Counted from the first letter of the stretch, positions 11,880 through 58,889 are shown. The stretch: 64,000 nt of DNA from Arenicola marina (GCA_964019135.1 OZ025256.1:17119911-17183910); one strand, 5' to 3'. Numbers and translations: made by a program. The notes: generated from the letters alone by a model not told the origin.

Positions 11880-13845
11880 TGAAACTGACAACAAAATGAC
11901 ATGCTACTTTGTTTTTCGGACTTGTTTGTCCGACATAACGCACGTGGAAAACCGCCACCTCATGATTCGATAAAAGCAACAGTAACGTCAGTGAATGATT
12001 GACTGCCTGGATAGGTCTGTTAGAGAACAACGGCTAGGAGCTTTAATCGATTTTTTAAAACAAAATTCTCGTTTCGTGCCTGGTGACGCAGTTTGCGTCG
12101 ATGACATTACTTCCATGGCCGCCATTTACGCCAATAAGGCTTGAATATCCGAGACAAGTAATTCTTCCTCACCTTCAACACAAGGAATATGAGCTTTGGA
12201 AGGTATCAATTTTGTGCTAAATAGTGTTGTTATCACATACAGAACAAAACCCCTATGTTTTTTAAAGCTACCCAACGACATTGGTGAATGGTAGCTACTT
12301 CTAATCCATGAATTACGTTCGATGGCTACAAAGCTCCTGCTCGTCGATAGCTTTTACAAATATTAAATCCAACGTTCCACACGACACACCTTATCTAATA
12401 TGCCTTAATGAGGGATAACTCATGCACCATAAAGCTTACTGACCACCGACTTTGCCTTGGAACATAATTATGTTTTGTAAGCGCTGGGACTAGTAGAATA
12501 TGTAGCCCGCTGCATGACTATGCGGTGGACAATCCCGGGCCGGCCGGCCGCTGGAGGACCTCAGAACCGCCAGTGCGTGACAACAACGGTGTGTACGCAC
12601 TGGAGCACGAAGCGCCATGGTACCCCAAATTTGCATACTCACGCAATGGCGGTTCTACGGTATTCCAGCGGCTTGCCAATAACGGAACCTGGGTGGATAA
12701 TCAGCGCGTTAACGGTTCTACGATTTGCAGACGTCCAGACGCTTATAAACCACAACGCCCAAGGCGACGGCAATTTAAATGATTAAGTAGTACGGCTGAC
12801 ATACGCGGTGACCAGCATTTCCACGGGAAAACTATTCTGATCGACTTCGTCCTTATTCAATAACATCATATCATCCTTTTCGAAACTAAGAAGAAAATTC
12901 CTTTTTGAAACCTTCCATCTTTAACTTTGATTTGAACGTACTATGGCACCAAACAACAGACACATAGGCTTAAAGCTGTATAATAAAGGGCACAGTTTTC
13001 TGTCAAACTATATTAGTGGCTTCCAGTCTGTCACCAAAGCGTACTAGACGGACCATGCCATAGCCATGGAAGGGTGGGAGATGCTTATTAGTATAAGCTC
13101 GGTTTTTGCTGATACGATTAGCTGTTCTTACTGTATTTACCATGTAAATACGGTATTTTCAAGAATCCCCTTTCAGCCCCTCCCCCTCCTGGGTATAAAT
13201 TGGTCCGTCCATAAAAATCTTAAAGCGCAAATGTTAACACATATGATATAGCGCAAAGATACATCAACTAATTCTATAAGCAAAAACACGTTGAATCAAT
13301 TTACAATCGACTACGATGAAGACCTGAATTTATTCATCTGTGTGCTGAAATGTAACCACAACGCATTATGGATTATTGAGTAGCATATACGTGCTGTAGA
13401 AATACCTATAACTTATGAATAAATGTTCTCTGTGGTTATCGGGAGATTTTTTTAGGTTTAGTGTTAAAAGCAAAGCGACTCTGAATAAAGCTAAACTAAC
13501 TAACCTACTCCATGACGGTATTATTGACACTTATCTTTTCTTCACCGTTAAATGCAAGGACAATCGTCAAAAGACTTCAAAGGTTCGCAGTGGACAAAGC
13601 TACAGCCTAGTAAAAAAAGCCTTAACCACTACGTGTGAGCCTTTGCTTAAATCTATGGAAATATTGAAAGGTCAAAGGTCACTAAGCATCATTTACCCCA
13701 AATCACAAATAGGAAAAAGCAAGCGACCTCTAACCATTTACGTTATGGACAGCACCTGGCTCAATGACTGAATGATTGTTGTTGTTTTTAGACTCGTTTT
13801 GTACAAACTTGAGCTGAATTACCCACGAGGATTATATTGAACGAA
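11880..13845. other. Spacer with one unexplained open frame
   Basis: Mostly unassigned sequence. The stretch 12502-12782 is more GC-rich than its surroundings and is open in two plus frames. The frame ending at 12782 reads as a hydrophilic, Arg-rich sequence with GTWVDNQRVNGS and ICRRPDAYKP. I do not recognise a family, there is no ATG in that frame, and the possible acceptor at about 12504 (ATATGTAG) has a poor pyrimidine tract. It could be an exon or chance. Confidence 0.3.
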
Positions 13846-13849
13846 TAGG

Positions 13850-13925
13850 ACGCCCAGACCAGGTTTCGAACCAGTGTCCATTGATCTGCAATCGTGCATT
13901 CTAACCACTCGGCCACGGAGGCCCC
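13850..13925 (-). mobile_element. tRNA-like SINE head, minus strand
   Basis: On the minus strand the sequence begins GGGCCTCCGTGGCCGAGTGG, an A-box-like start resembling a Ser/Leu-type tRNA. It continues through GCAGATCAATGG to a B box GGTTCGAAACC. The GCAGATCAAT motif is shared with the SINE at 37499. It is too degenerate for a working tRNA. Confidence 0.65.
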
Positions 13926-13961
13926 TCACCCATTGATCAAGGATAAGAATAGCATATATCA

Positions 13962-14253
13962 TCAATTAAGATGCCGCGGAGAGATACCTATTTGTTGTCG
14001 TTCTCCCTCCGTGAAAGGTTTCTCCTCCAGTAGGGCCAGCAGCTCAGTCTGGCCAGTCTTCTCCAGCGCGATCCTGAAGGCATCGTACGTCTGGAGTCCA
14101 GCGGTCGGCAGCAGATCCAGAAGGACTCCCACCCGGCGGCGACGGGATTTCTCCTCCACCCGTGTCAGGATATAGGGAGGCACCTCCTCCTCTGACAAAA
14201 TGTCCGCGAAGTCGTCATTGTAGCGGAGAGAGCGCAGCCACTTCGCCTTGTAT
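13962..14253 (-). CDS. Tandem-CARD gene, CARD2 exon
   Basis: The acceptor is TTTCCTCGTCAG|A on the minus strand, in phase with the previous exon. It encodes most of a canonical CARD, from YKAKWLRSLRYNDDFADIL through LLALLEEKPF. The reading frame ends at TGA 13964-13962, or the exon may end at a donor at 13988. A minus-strand AATAAA lies at 13334-13329. Confidence 0.75.
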
Positions 14254-17161
14254 CTGACGAGGAAACGAAATGAAATTATATGGAGTGAATTTGAGTTTAG
14301 GTCGCTTTTGTGCACACGTCATACCTGTGGCCCGCCAAAACACGCTTAATCGACGTATTAACCAAGCATATTCATAGCTTAATGGCCGACTTAAGAACGT
14401 CAAGAAACAGAACCGCTTTCAGGGCCGTAGTAGGCAGGGACTTTAGTAAGTGTACGCACAGGATATGGTCATTTGTTACGCTCAGAAAATGACGTCGTGC
14501 GCCACTGGTTGTTATGACGTAACCAATATGACGTCATTTTTAGGGCGCGTCATGATAAACCAAGACGTTATTTCTTCACTGTATGACGTCGTAAATAATG
14601 AGGTAATTTTCGGACCTTAACAAGTGGCGAGATCCTGTGAGTGTACGCACCTGCTGCAGATGAAATAAAAAAAATAGTCCCGAACAACAGGATTGCACGT
14701 GCTTACACCGCCCAATGTGCGCACGTGCGCACGTGCGGACGGCTAGCTACGCCCCTGGCATTATATTTATTCTCTAAGCACCTCTGCTATAAATGGCTCA
14801 GAGTGTTAACTCCTGTCTGGAGAAGACATGCCGTTTACCTGCTGAAGGAAATGGCCAGCCAGTCCCGTTTGTCCTGCTCTTCCCGGGGCACGACTAGGTT
14901 TGTTATCGACCCTGGTTCAACCAACGACGCTTGCCAAGGGCCAGCTACAGAAAGACATTTGCAAATATGTAATGTTATATAAAGATTTAATTTTCTTACC
15001 GCCGATAACACCATCGCATTTAATATTAACAAGTCTTAACGTAACGACTTGTACAATTATGGACAATATATATATGTATAATCTAAAAAGGCTAAGCCCT
15101 GACAACAAATTAAACGTTCTTTTTTTATTAATTATTGTTTCAAAAACTAAGCACCGAAGAAACGGTCGTACTATAACCCGAAATGCTCCGAAATAAACTG
15201 AAATAAATAATCCAAAATACGAGGTCTACGACAGGTATGTAAAGGAAATAATTCAGAAATAGAAGCAGTACAGTTTACTAATAATTCTGAACCTACATGA
15301 TTCAGATTTTAACAGCAGCGAAAGGAATGATATCGAGGTCTTTGTGCAAACGTGCGCACGTGTCATTATACGGTTGCGCTATGACGAAGGCTGTAAACTG
15401 GCTATTTCAGTAGCCTACGTAATTATTTGTGAAATAGGGCTATAAAGTCTCCTTCGCTTAGACTTCCGGTTTACTCATTTTGGGGACAAACAAACGAAGC
15501 ACGTGTTCGGAACGAGTTAAGAATCTCTGCGCACACTGGTATCCTGACTATCTGTGACGTAGGCGTGACTGTGACGTAGGCGTGACTGGGAACCAGACTA
15601 CCTGCGCAAAAGACAGGCGCCGAGGGGTGGGTCTATTGCGGAAGGCTTAGCGATATGATTAAGAATATTCAAGAAATATATAGCTTCACAAAACGGATAG
15701 ACGACATATTTTTTATTCGTTTGCGCTATCACAATGACGAATATTTGTTACGACGGGACAATACGACTGAGCAACTAACGTTTTTTTGCATTTAGTACGA
15801 AAACGAGGCATTATGACGTCACACGGATTCTCCCCGGTGACAACGGTCTTTTCGTGATCCAAAAGTGATACGAAAACATCCAACTGGTCTTATTTTATCT
15901 TTACCATGTGGTTTAATGACGCATCCGTGTGCTGTCACTCCATCCACTGCACATTTTGACAGCGGAATGCTTAAGTCGATCACTTGCTGTCGTCATTTTT
16001 GTTACCGCGGAGGCACGCGAAACTCCGTGACGTCACTCGCTGTTTGAGGAACTTGCGAAAGCCCGGGTGCAGGGCTAAATTTAGAACGTTATTTACCGCG
16101 GAGGCACGCGAAACTCCGTGACGTCACTCGCTGTTTGAGGAACTTGCAAAAGCCCGGGTGCAGGGCTAAATTTAGAACGTTATTTACCGCGGAGGCACGC
16201 GCAACTCCGTGACGTCACTCGCTGTTTGAGGAACTTGCAAAAGCCCGGGTGCAGGGCTAAATTTAGAACGTTATTTTTACCTTTCGAGTGTTTTGAAGAC
16301 GGATTTTTCCTTGTATATTACCAAAGTTCTGCGCTTCATCGCCTCTAAATATTTTAACGTATATCTCCCATAGCCATGTTTAGTGAAATGGTACTCATAG
16401 TCTTTAGAATAAACCTGGAAAGAAATTGACTTATAGCTGCCTATATTTCAACATGGAGCACGTGTGTTTGTTTGTCCCCAAAGCCCCGGACGGCCCGATC
16501 GCGAGAACTGTATAGTTCTATAGCCCGTAAAGGTTGAACGTCGCATGAACTCTGTATCTGTAATAGGGACTTCTCGGTCCGTTGCCTGGCCACCGTCCGG
16601 AACTGGTTGGGCGCGGGGGCGGGGGGCGTGCAGGCCTCCCAGACTGCGGGGTGCGAGGGGTGGTGCTCCCCGCTATGATTCCTACTCACTACCCTGCTCA
16701 CAAATATATTTGTTTTATTCTGGAGATATTGTAAATATCGTTGTAAACAGTAAACAGTGACGGCCATAAAAACTGGATATGTGATGGTGAAGATTAGACA
16801 ATGTGGGGACTAGGCCGCCGCCTCTGCGGAATAATACTCACTTTTCTTCAATTTACCGACGAGGCTTTCATGCCCTGAGGACGCCAAACAGGAGATAAAT
16901 CGATTAAATATCTCCTCGTTCATACCGCGACGCAAGGAGAGCATCATGGATCTGTTCCGTTCTGGGGGAGTCGGCAGGTCCAACGCCCGGCTAATCATCT
17001 CATCCGTTAGAAGAGCTTCTGCACGTAGTGCCTCACAAAGTCTGATGGGATCAATGCCTTGCACCAGACTCGGCATCTCTCTCTGGAACGCTTCCAGGAA
17101 GATGTTGGGTGCCAGGCCGGAGTCGATGGAATCCATGCCGATGGGTCTCGGATCCCTAAAC
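13962..17161 (-). CDS. Tandem-CARD protein gene (5' end missing)
   Basis: Three exons on the minus strand (17161-16842, 14944-14839, 14253-13962) join with matching splice phases. They encode two CARD domains separated by a linker of about 37 residues. CARD is a six-helix death-fold that assembles signalling platforms by CARD-CARD contacts in apoptosis and innate immunity. CARD1 runs from about NIFLEAFQREMPSLVQG to LVGKLKK. CARD2 contains the typical VPPYILTRVEEKSRRRRVGV, LLDLLPTAGLQTYDAFRIAL and TGQTELLALLEE. Exon 1 of this set starts at an acceptor with one base completing a codon, so at least one upstream exon is missing. The stop at 13964-13962 may be the true end, or exon 3 may splice on at 13988 (AAATAG|GTATCT). 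Tandem CARDs occur in NOD2-type and RIG-I-type proteins and in adaptors. No NACHT, helicase or caspase domain is visible here, so I do not assign a subtype. Confidence 0.75.
14839..14944 (-). CDS. Tandem-CARD gene, linker exon
   Basis: It is 106 nt with acceptor CTTTCTGTAG and donor TCAGCAG|GTAAAC on the minus strand. It begins in the phase left by the CARD1 exon and ends in the phase needed by the CARD2 exon. It encodes a hydrophilic linker including NLVVPREEQDKRDWLAISFS. No domain is recognised. Confidence 0.65.
16002..16274. repeat. 91-bp direct repeat x3, each with a CRE palindrome
   Basis: Three near-identical 91-bp units start at 16002, 16093 and 16184 with TTACCGCGGAGGCACGCG. Each contains CCGTGACGTCACTCG, which includes the palindrome TGACGTCA (the consensus CREB/ATF site). 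The block lies in the intron between the CARD1 and linker exons. Confidence 0.95.
16706..16716 (-). terminator. Possible polyadenylation signal for short CARD1 transcript
   Basis: On the minus strand AGAATAAAACA contains AATAAA about 100 bases after the TAG that ends the unspliced CARD1 reading frame. Its use is inferred from position only. Confidence 0.35.
16842..17161 (-). CDS. Tandem-CARD gene, CARD1 exon
   Basis: The acceptor on the minus strand is ATATTTCCAG|G. The exon is 320 nt (1 + 106 codons + 1) and ends at a strong donor, AAGAAAA|GTGAGTATT. It has CARD-like helices with PIRLCEALRAEALLTDEM, PTPPERNRSMMLSLRRG and FISCLASSGHESLVGKL. If the donor is ignored, the frame runs ten more codons to a TAG at 16812-16810, with a possible minus-strand AATAAA at about 16711. 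A short single-CARD form is therefore also possible. Confidence 0.75.
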
Positions 17162-17164
17162 CTG

Positions 17165-17995
17165 GAAATATTACGTTTTGTTTTAAACCAGTTAATCAGA
17201 ACAAAGTGAATTATATCTCACAATGACCGCGAGAGCGTGCGGCACGCACTCCGGTAAATACATGCATGCCAATAACGATATACTTGTGGTGTTATTATCC
17301 AGCAACCAACGACCCTTCTCCAAAGCTAAGTCATTGCCATTTGAACCACCGTGGAAAATCGTGTGAAAGTGACGAGTCTCATTATGAAAGTGTCGTCATG
17401 TGGGAGTGCCCGTATGACACAGCTGCATGAGATTATGTTAACGGCCCCCAGAGTGCAAAATGCGAGCATTCGATCCCCCGCCCCCCGCCCCCCCCCCCCT
17501 TCGATAGCAAACGGACACCAACCGGTTTCGAGCATTGGTCGGGATGATAACGGGAATACCAAGCAAATACGGGTCGCATTTCTTCGTGCCAGGAGCGGTA
17601 GGTCGCCCGGTATACGCCCGGTTTACGCCGAATGTCAATGAAATGTTCACACCGGCCATGCCCGGTTCATTAAGGGGCTATATGGAACTAGCCTAAACAT
17701 TCACTTTTCAATCAGCCGCCATCTTCGCTCGAATGTCCCGTGCCGTTTTAAACGTGGCATATCGGCATACCAAATGGATGCGCGTGCACCCGACCCGAAA
17801 GTGTCGCGCGGTAAACTGATGCGTCATGTGCGTATTCGGTCGACCTTGGGGATACACCCGAGTTACCAAAGAAATGCGCCCACTGGCTGCAGCAAACCGT
17901 CACCGCTAAATTAACCAGCGATGACAGGCACACTTCACATTCATGAGTTAGGCCTACGTCACATGCAGTCCCGTCTACCCCAACGGCGCTATTTC
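17165..17995. other. Unassigned, upstream side of CARD gene
   Basis: This should be intron upstream of the CARD1 exon. I looked for a preceding exon ending in a two-base partial codon and found none I could support. A C-rich run lies at about 17478-17500. Confidence 0.45.
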
Positions 17996-17999
17996 TGGA

Positions 18000-18115
18000 C
18001 CAAGCCGAACCCAAGCCCAACCTACACCAACCCCAACCAACCTACACCAACCCCAACCAACCCCAACCAACCAACCCCAACCAACCCCAACCAACCCCAA
18101 CCCACCCCAACCCAG
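18000..18115. repeat. CCAAC/CCAACCAA simple repeat
   Basis: An irregular array of CCAACC and CCAACCAA motifs (Pro/Asn/Thr if read in frame). It is a simple-sequence repeat. Confidence 0.9.
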
Positions 18116-18715
18116 CTATTTGCAACAAGCTAAACTACAATGATTATTTTACGTCAAAATTTAAATTGTTTTTGGAAGGTAAACAAATAAATGTGTTTCA
18201 ATAGGAGTTTACACTTTTATTGTAGGACATCATTATAAACGCTTTCGGCAAGTAGCAAAATGAGATATGGCGGGTTTTTATTTGTTCGAACATTGCATCT
18301 GAGCGTTATTTTGGAAATTCCCCAACATTGACAGGTGAGCTATGACAAAGATAACCTCAGCCTCAATGTAAAAGCACGTGCGTTTGCATTCCCATTTGAC
18401 GTCACTTTAATCGCTTCCAGACTAATTTTACGTCATACAGTGAAGAAATAACGTCTTTGGTACGTGCGAAAATAAGTAGAAAATGTGTTTGTGAAAATAA
18501 GTAGAAAATGTGTTCCCTTCTACTATTTGGGGCATTATAACTCGGGAATTTAAACGAGGAAACACAGAAGTACGAGCTAAAGTTGTTTTGGGGTGGCACC
18601 AACTGCCGAAATATGTTTGGGATATTGAGAAATGGAAGCGTCCTAATTTGGTATGTCATTGATAACTGTAAGAGAATGAGCGATTCAACGGTCCATTGAT
18701 GGTATAACAATCCCC

Positions 18716-19212
18716 TATACCTGGTGAGGGTAGCCGACCCTATTCCCGGTAATGGTGGCCGACCCTACTCCTGGTACGGCTAGCCGACCCTATTCCTGCT
18801 AAGGGTAACCGACTCTACTCCTGGTAGTGGTTACCTTGTCTATTCCTGTTAATGGTTACCGACCCTATTCCCGGTAATAGTGGCCGACCCTACTCCTGGT
18901 AGTGGTTACCTTGTCTATTCCTGGTGATGGTTACCGACCGTATTCCTGGTGAGGGTTACCGACCGTATTCCTGGTAAGCCTTGCCGACCTTACTGCTGGT
19001 AAGGGTTACCGACCTTACTCCTGGTAAGGGTTACCGACCGTATTCCTGGTGAGGGCGGCTGACCCTATTCCTGGTAAGGGTTACCGACCCTATTCCTGGT
19101 GAGGGTGGCTGACCCTACTCCTGGTAAGATTTACCGACCCTATTCCTGGTCAGGGCAACCGACTCTATTCCATGTAAGGGTAGCAGCCCGTATTGTTAGT
19201 AAGGGTGGCCTA
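18716..19212. repeat. 25-bp minisatellite, about 20 degenerate units
   Basis: The unit is CCGACCCTATTCCTGGTAAG followed by GGTTA, 25 bp. Units differ at many positions, suggesting an old array. No coding potential is evident. Confidence 0.9.
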
Positions 19213-19219
19213 GTGTAAG

Positions 19220-21285
19220 ATAATGTCGTTTTCCGAGGTCATTAACTTATGTAAAATCCACGTACCATGTACGTCCTTATGACTCAAACCATTTATGTCT
19301 ATGCTCAAACCCACTACATTACAGAAAACTAATGTCGTGAGATAATAATAGAGTGACGTATCCGATTACATCAACCACCCAGATCGCTACACGTCGCATA
19401 ACCACCCAGACGCAAACAAAGAACGAACAAAGTCCACTACACTACACTACAGTACACTATACTACACTCTCTGCCTTCGATTCACTCCGCTATGGCTGTC
19501 TGTTGCCGCCTACTTCTTCAATGCATTTTCATACTCACTCGCCAGGGCGGCGCTGCTGAAATTGATAGGTAAAATGCGCGGCGCATTTCTACAAATTAGT
19601 GTCTAAGCCTCGTAACACACCATATCAGGTGTTGAAAAGAAAGAGTTCAGTCGCAATTATACCTTTTTCGAATGGGTACAAGATGTTTTTTTCGGTATTA
19701 CATACATACAGAGCTCGTTATTGTTATGTTTTATTCTTGAAAATTATAATGTTGCAGAAATCACAGCTGATTTGACCGTTTTTTCAAGAATCTTTAAATT
19801 TGCCCCCGGCCGACAGCAGCGGTGAAAGCGGAGCTTGCGTAGCGCCATCGTGCGGGGAGCTTGTCAATCACACTCACAGCCAAAACCACTCGCACATTTG
19901 ACGGGGAGGCAGCTAGAGAGAGAGTACGTGGGACACGATGAAAAGGGGAAGGGCAAAATGGAGGCGGGGGGGTCCCGGGTTCACAGCAACATGGCGGGTA
20001 GGTCATAGTTTGCAAAGCGTACCCTATCCATCAACAATGCACTGGGTGTTTTTTGTTTCAACACCATCGCATTCCACATTTAAATGAGAACTATCGTCTG
20101 TATAATGACACATCATCCATGTGAAGTAGCCCACGCGCCTTGATGCGAAACACGACTTCATTCTTGCAATCTGTAGATGAACTGAACTGGCTTGTGGCTG
20201 CAGGGTCCGACGTTCTTCCATGTCAGGGCGAACCATTGGACCGATTTCAGTCAGCTATTTATTGGTTTCGGAAGCGAGAGGTGCAACAGGAAACAGGTGA
20301 GGCTCACCATATTTTAAGTCAGAGAATACCCGTGTAACAGTTCATTCATGAAAAGATATGAACTCAGCTTGCGCCTCGTACATTTTTTTTCACGAATGTA
20401 CTGCTACATGGGCAGTACATACGCATACACCATTTGCGGCATTAAATCATTTATTTCCTGTGGAAATAATTTATTCCTTGTGGTAAAAATTCATTCCTGG
20501 TTTAAATGCTCTATACAAATGTAAAAATTACATTAAAAAATGCATGGTCCTAATAGGCTTCCTTAGTTTTGACAGTTCCATTCGGCGGAACTTCGTTTAA
20601 TCATAGACATAAATTTCATATATGTCTATGCTTATATGGAATGACCAGGCGAAGACAATATGGTGCTCGGTTTGTCGCAGAAATGTAAACATCGATGATT
20701 TGCCTCAAAATACAACGCTTTCAACAGTCTCATCGAATGAACCAGATGCATTATGGGGCAATAAATGTCTTATCTTTAACTATATTATGATTTTATAATT
20801 ATGAATGCCTGAACCAAAGCAAACCAAAGATAGTTTCACACGCACAAACCACGCAGACGGCCGGTTCCCAACACTCAAACGTAAGTGCGCGTCACACAGC
20901 TGTAGCAAGGCACCAGAGTGATGCGCACTCGTTCTAAGAGCACGTGTTTTTTTGTTGGTCTCCAAAAGACCTAAACGGGAAAAAGAACCCACGAGAACTG
21001 TACAGCCATATAGACAAAAGTTATGTGACCGAGTGACGTAACCTGCACGCTCTCCACTGATTTACTGTGCGGATCCATGTGCTGTGGCAGCGCTTATATA
21101 TTAACGCATGTAGGCTATAACTGTGTAACCAGTAGCCTTACCCTTAGTGGTAACTAACTTGTTATTGTAGGCTGGTAGGCAAAGGCGGCAAGGGCTTAAG
21201 GCTGTGCCTGGTAAGGTGTGATGGAGGGCAAACACGTGTATAACGATTAAAGGGACACTGCGTACAACTTTCACTGTCTGGAGAG
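19220..21285. other. Unassigned intergenic sequence
   Basis: No gene is supportable. There is a short inverted repeat at 20602-20630, with arms CATAGACATA and TATGTCTATG. The area 19795-20015 is GC-richer with no recognisable product. Confidence 0.5.
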
Positions 21286-21289
21286 GGTG

Positions 21290-22135
21290 GGTGAGGGGGG
21301 GGGGGGGGGGGCAAGAGGGAGGGGGAGGCAAGGGGGGGGGGGCAAGAGGGAGGGGGTCTTGTTCCCAGATCACGAAGAATTAATGTGTTTATTCACGGTG
21401 AATTAACAGATGAACTCCATGCATACAATAATGAGGGCGGGTATATGATATAAATTGGCGATGTCCCGATTTCCGGTTATTTAATATCCAAATTCCCAGT
21501 TCACAATAAATGAAAATCTGTGATCACGAGGGTCGGCCAATGCACCTGTGAATCTCAGTTCACGAAGATGCATCATCATCAACGTACTGGGCCGAGCCGA
21601 CTTTTTTACCGCCATCGCTGCCAAGATCAACAACAGCCATTGAGCCCTGCTGTGGCCATGTTTGTGTGGTCACAGGATAAAGATCCCATGTCTTACTTCG
21701 TAAGAAATAGTAGGGGGTTAACCCCGGGGACATGGCTCTACTCTCCCTTCCTTCTCCCATTGACGCGATATGACCAAAAGTGGTTAAAGCGTCCTGGATA
21801 ACCAAGCAACCAAGCAACCAACAACAGCCATTCACTAATCGAACGCCGTTCTCCGTAGCTTGCGTGAGATCATGCAACATTATTGGGTGGGGGGGCCAAC
21901 GAATTCTTCGTGAACTGGAAATGGGATAAACTTATTAGCCGACCGCCATGATGGTGGATTTTCATTAATCGTGAACCGGGAATTTTAATATTAAATAACC
22001 GTGAATTGGGAAATGGCCAGTTTATGTCATGTAGATCTATCACCGGCGCCTCTTCCATTGTATACGAGGACTTCTCCTTTTAATTCATCGTGACCTGGGA
22101 ATAAAGAAATGTGTTCTTCGTGACTTGGGAACACG
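21290..22135. mobile_element. Foldback/MITE-like element with nested SINE
   Basis: The left arm starts at about 21362 (TTGTTCCCAGATCACGAAGA) and the right arm ends at about 22131 with its inverse (TTCTTCGTGACTTGGGAACA). Both arms contain several short CCCAGTTCACG-type motifs in opposite orientation. G-rich runs lie at 21296-21350, left of the left arm, and at 21888-21895, at the inner edge of the right arm. A SINE (about 21646-21835) sits between the arms. A related piece is found at 60572-60790. No transposase is encoded, so any mobility would depend on other copies. Confidence 0.65.
21646..21835 (+). mobile_element. SINE (second family) nested in foldback element
   Basis: It carries AGGATAAAGATCCCATGTC, TAGGGGGTTAACCCCGGGGA, TGACGCGATATGACC and GTGGTTAAAGCGTCCTG, ending in an ACCAAGCAACCAACAAC tail. 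The same blocks in the same order occur at 28990-29160, 40436-40625 and 38050-38170. Confidence 0.75.
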
Positions 22136-22257
22136 ACCTCCACTTGCCCCCACCCAATATTTCCACAGCTAAACTAAGACTGGTTGTAAATGAAAGGCTG
22201 ACCAAGACAGGCAAGAGAGCTGTCAAGAACACATCGCCGAGCGCGTGCATAACCGCG

Positions 22258-22427
22258 GCAAGAGCTGCGCCATCTGGTGAACAAGATTATGCGATTTTTT
22301 CTATTTCCGCCACCGAACACTCGCCAGGTGGCGCTTTATGCAAATATGCAAATATCGTCGCCATTTTGTCTCGCTTTGGAGGTGGAGGAGAGGCTCAAAA
22401 TTGAGAGTCAGAAGGAGGGTTGACAAG
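22258..22427 (+). promoter_or_regulatory. Probable Argonaute promoter / 5' UTR
   Basis: Just upstream of the proposed start codon are two abutting octamers ATGCAAAT (22338-22345 and 22346-22353, POU-factor type). They are followed by CGCCATTTT (22359-22367, YY1-like), which is common at TATA-less promoters. CGCCATCTGGTG near 22269 and CGCCAGGTGGCGC near 22322 resemble insulator-type sites. The transcription start is not visible, and the assignment rests on position and motif matches. Confidence 0.45.
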
Positions 22428-58331
<35,904 letters not shown>

Positions 58332-58403
58332 AGGTCGACCGCATGTAAGCAATGACGTCACGGACAAACCCCGGATTCTACATGTCTCCTCTCTCTGTCC
58401 GCT

Positions 58404-58457
58404 GTTGATGAAGACATTATATATATATATATATATATATATAATGTCTTCATCAAC
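58404..58457. repeat. Perfect 54-bp palindrome with TA core
   Basis: Left arm GTTGATGAAGACATTATATA and right arm TATATAATGTCTTCATCAAC are exact inverse complements around an alternating TA centre. It begins 73 bases after the exon 24c stop, so it would form a 3'-UTR hairpin in that transcript. Confidence 0.95.
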
Positions 58458-58660
58458 ATGGCCTGGGCGTGATCTCGTGACCAAGTAACGTTCTGTGCTG
58501 CGAGAGTTCGGTCACCCCGTCTATTACTGTATCTAATGTATATTACCGGACTCAATAGTTGTAGATAGGTAGTCATCCTGCCAGCTTTGTGAGCGGCGAG
58601 GCCGTCTGTACCAGATTGGCATTCACGTCGTTCGCTCCCCACCGAGTGCAGATGGGAGGG

Positions 58661-58666
58661 AATAAA
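58661..58666 (+). terminator. Possible poly(A) signal after exon 24c
   Basis: AATAAA in GGGAATAAAGGCAG, 330 bases after the 24c stop and followed by a C run. Confidence 0.45.
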
Positions 58667-58889
58667 GGCAGCTGGGTGTGACCCCCCCCCCCCCCCCCAA
58701 CCCACCCCACACAGCTAGAGATACGGCGCTATAGTTGTTCTTGACTTGGGTGTTTGGATGCCAATATCTCCTCGTATATTTATATACGGACGCCTTTGGC
58801 TTTGCGACACGTGGTTGCATGACAACGTATCGGGTGGCTCCGAAGGGTAGAGCGATGTCGGTCACTATATAATATAGTCCGGGCAAAAT

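Noticed and set aside
8734-11973. Several overlapping open frames up to about 530 codons with Cys/Pro repeats
   Set aside because: All come from a stop-free 34-bp unit. Three frames are open at once and substitutions show no frame preference.
12525-12782. Possible small gene with a GTG start
   Set aside because: GTG starts are not used for ordinary animal genes and no family is recognised. Kept only as an unexplained open frame in the spacer entry.
15000-16800. Separate gene for CARD2 starting in this interval
   Set aside because: The linker exon joins in phase to the CARD1 exon donor at 16842, so one tandem-CARD gene is the simpler reading. An internal promoter remains possible.
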